From: Pseudomonas chlororaphis
GTDB taxonomy: Bacteria > Pseudomonadota > Gammaproteobacteria > Pseudomonadales > Pseudomonadaceae
Reading direction: 5' to 3'
NCBI GenBank assembly: GCA_001023535.1
Contig: CP011020.1
Coordinates: 4,167,734-4,231,733, forward strand
DNA: 64,000 nucleotides
Part shown: positions 62,579-64,000 of the stretch, piece by piece
Numbering within the stretch: the stretch's first letter is position 1
How the letters are laid out: each line of letters opens with the position of its first letter
Notes under the pieces: model-generated
What the model was told of the DNA's origin: nothing
Database searches by the model: none
Seen by the model: only the letters and a program-made list of their open reading frames with translations
Position numbers and translations under genes: made by a program

Positions 62579-63371
62579 GGGTCACCTCCATGTGGCTGAA
62601 CGCCAGGGTCGGTACGTCGACGATGCTCGAACCACCGTCGGCCACCAGCGCCACGCCGGTGATGATCGAGGCGTCCCGGGACGCCAGGAAACGACAGGCG
62701 AGGGCGATCTCCTCGGCGCTGGCGGGGCGGCGCAACGGCACGTCGGCGCAGACTCGGTCGTAGGCCTGTTGCAGCGTTTCACCGTGGAACTGCATCAGCA
62801 CCTGCATTTCCTCATCGGCCATCGGCGTGCGGACCCAGCCCGGACAGACCGCGTTGACCCGCACGCCTTGGGGGCCGTAGTCCCGCGCCAGGGAGCGGTT
62901 CAGGCCCAGCAGTGCGTGTTTGGCGGTGGTGTAGCCGCACACTTGCGGCCCGGCCGCCAACGACGCGATGGACCCGATCAATACCACGTTGCCGGCGCTT
63001 TCCTGCAGCAAGGGCAGGCAGGCCCGCGCGCTGTAGAACGCGCTGTCGAGGTTGCTGCGCATGGCCGCGTCCCAGGCTTGCGGGCTGGTTTGGGTGGCGC
63101 TGCCCTGGCCCATGCCGCCGGCACAGGCCAACAGCACATCGAGTCGAGCGAAACGCTGGCGGATCTGCGCGATGAAACCGTCCCAGGTCGTCGGGCACGC
63201 GGCGTCGCCCACCAACACCAGGCCGCCGACTTCCCTGGCAAGGTCTTCCAGGGGCTCGCGGCGTCGGCCGATCAAGACCAGGTTGGCGCCTTCGGCGGCA
63301 TACAACCGGGCGCAGGCGGCACCGATGCCGGTGCCCGCGCCGGTAATCACCACGGTGCGTGATTCAGGCAT
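62568..63371 (-). CDS. SDR-family oxidoreductase, second copy
   Basis: 267 residues from the ATG of MPESRTVVITGAGTG; upstream frame lies in the MoaF gene. Motifs are TGAGTGIG and, for catalysis, IGSIASLAAGPQVCGYTTAK. Two Arg (IGRRRE) after strand 2 favour NADP(H). It overlaps its neighbours by 8 and 11 nt, so three genes are translated together. It is not a recent duplicate of the next SDR; similarity is only at family level. Confidence 0.86.
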   Translation of the reverse strand: MPESRTVVITGAGTGIGAACARLYAAEGANLVLIGRRREPLEDLAREVGGLVLVGDAACPTTWDGFIAQIRQRFARLDVLLACAGGMGQGSATQTSPQAWDAAMRSNLDSAFYSARACLPLLQESAGNVVLIGSIASLAAGPQVCGYTTAKHALLGLNRSLARDYGPQGVRVNAVCPGWVRTPMADEEMQVLMQFHGETLQQAYDRVCADVPLRRPASAEEIALACRFLASRDASIITGVALVADGGSSIVDVPTLAFSHMEVTHGQ

Positions 63372-64000
63372 CGGGATACTCCGTCTGGTTGAGGACCTGG
63401 CAGTAGGAACTGACCGGGAAATTGGAGTATTCATCGAAGGACGCACCGGCGTAGCCGAAAATCTTGCCGTCGCTGCGGTGTTGTTGCAGGTCGATCAGCA
63501 CCAGGCCGAGGGTCGGGATGATTTTTTCCCGCCAGACGAACAGATACAGCTGGTCGGCGACCTTGTAGGTGTCGCACCGGTCGGTGTCGCACAGGCCTTG
63601 TTCCACGCCCTTGAGGCACTGCCAGGCGTAGAACCGGTCATTGAGGTAGATGTGTTCGTAGACTTCGCTTGGGCTGTAGCGATACAGGTTGCGCAGCCCC
63701 ACCAGCTCGTTGCTCGGTGCGTGCGGGCAGAGGCCGTCTTGCCAGGGCCGGTCGAGGCTGCCGTGGAGGAAGTCGACGCCGACGCTCGTCAGGGGCTTGC
63801 CCGCCAGGGCGCGGCCGTAGAGCCCTTCACGGGTTTGCTCTGGCTCGGGCATGCGCCCGATCACGGCGGTGAACGCAGCGTTGGCGGTGTCGAGCACCAG
63901 GCTGACCGACAGGGTCTGGCGGCCTTCGCCTTTGAGAAAGTCCACCAGGTACAGGCCCGGGCGAACCGATGTGGCGCGGTAGGGCGCGGTGCCGCTGGAG
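63364..64000 (-). CDS. moaF: MoaF-family protein, C-terminal part
   Basis: The frame is open to the window edge, so the N-terminus is missing; about 211 residues are visible. The sequence (GLYLVDFLKGEGRQTLSVSL, YEHIYLNDRFYAWQCLKG, KIIPTLGLVLIDLQQHRSDG) fits the MoaF C-terminal family, a lipocalin-like fold. Databases label it molybdenum cofactor synthesis protein F, but the name comes from the Klebsiella monoamine (moa) regulon. Adjacent feaR/moaR-like and aldehyde dehydrogenase genes support the monoamine meaning. Confidence 0.8.
   Translation of the reverse strand, partial: SSGTAPYRATSVRPGLYLVDFLKGEGRQTLSVSLVLDTANAAFTAVIGRMPEPEQTREGLYGRALAGKPLTSVGVDFLHGSLDRPWQDGLCPHAPSNELVGLRNLYRYSPSEVYEHIYLNDRFYAWQCLKGVEQGLCDTDRCDTYKVADQLYLFVWREKIIPTLGLVLIDLQQHRSDGKIFGYAGASFDEYSNFPVSSYCQVLNQTEYPDA

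Noticed and set aside
63364..64000. MoaF as a molybdenum cofactor gene linked to moaA
   Set aside because: It is 47 kb from moaA and sits with feaR-type and aldehyde dehydrogenase genes; the database name derives from the monoamine regulon.

Overview
The window is high-GC DNA with dense, mostly operonic coding and many short palindromic REP elements. The nitrate-respiration block has the same gene order as known Pseudomonas nar loci (narXL divergent from narK1K2GHJI-ppiC-moaA, with dnr and ubiT nearby). I read it as chromosome of a Pseudomonas of the P. fluorescens group. No rRNA, tRNA, insertion sequence, prophage or CRISPR array was seen.

Region 1 (1-19.3 kb) is an anaerobic-respiration island. 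It holds the end of ubiT (O2-independent ubiquinone synthesis), a small DGC-type cysteine protein, the NO-responsive regulator dnr, narL/narX, and the operon narK1-narK2-narG-narH-narJ-narI-parvulin-moaA. A class III (anaerobic) ribonucleotide reductase operon follows. Its large subunit stops after the zinc ribbon, and the glycyl-radical loop is a separate 58-residue gene (18375-18551) too short for a default ORF list; nrdG follows. Three promoters in the window (narK1, nrdD, a DUF3079 gene) carry ANR/FNR boxes, each exactly 22 nt before a -10-like hexamer.

Region 2 (19.3-31 kb) is general physiology. It has a chemoreceptor, a four-gene ferrous-iron uptake operon (ftrABCD type) behind a Fur box, the ANR-driven DUF3079 gene, a periplasmic M20 peptidase, an RlhA-like U32 protein, a membrane diguanylate cyclase and a small phosphodiesterase.

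Region 3 (31-46.5 kb) is a catabolic supercluster. A leftward operon (AA_synth protein, MDR dehydrogenase, cupin, 3-hydroxyacyl-CoA dehydrogenase, TetR) diverges from a rightward one (FAH hydrolase, VOC dioxygenase, MhpA-like hydroxylase). A GntR/FCD regulator follows, then an envelope operon (DUF1302, DUF1329, YCF48-like, RND/MMPL transporter, FMN reductase). A shared palindrome, TTTTTGTGCACAAAAA and variants, sits in front of both divergent operons, the regulator and the envelope operon. This points to one regulon for uptake and ring cleavage of a hydrophobic aromatic compound; the substrate is unknown.

Region 4 (46.5-54 kb) has an NDH-2-like flavoprotein, a GlxA-type regulator, and an AraC regulator flanked by a perfect 18-bp inverted repeat. 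That regulator leads into an SphA-type porin, an MFS transporter and a nylon-oligomer-hydrolase-like amidase.

Region 5 (54-64 kb) looks like an aromatic monoamine regulon: PadA/FeaB-type aldehyde dehydrogenase, soluble PAS chemoreceptor, outer-membrane channel, APC permease, DUF3156 protein, FeaR regulator, two SDR dehydrogenases and a MoaF-family protein running off the right edge.
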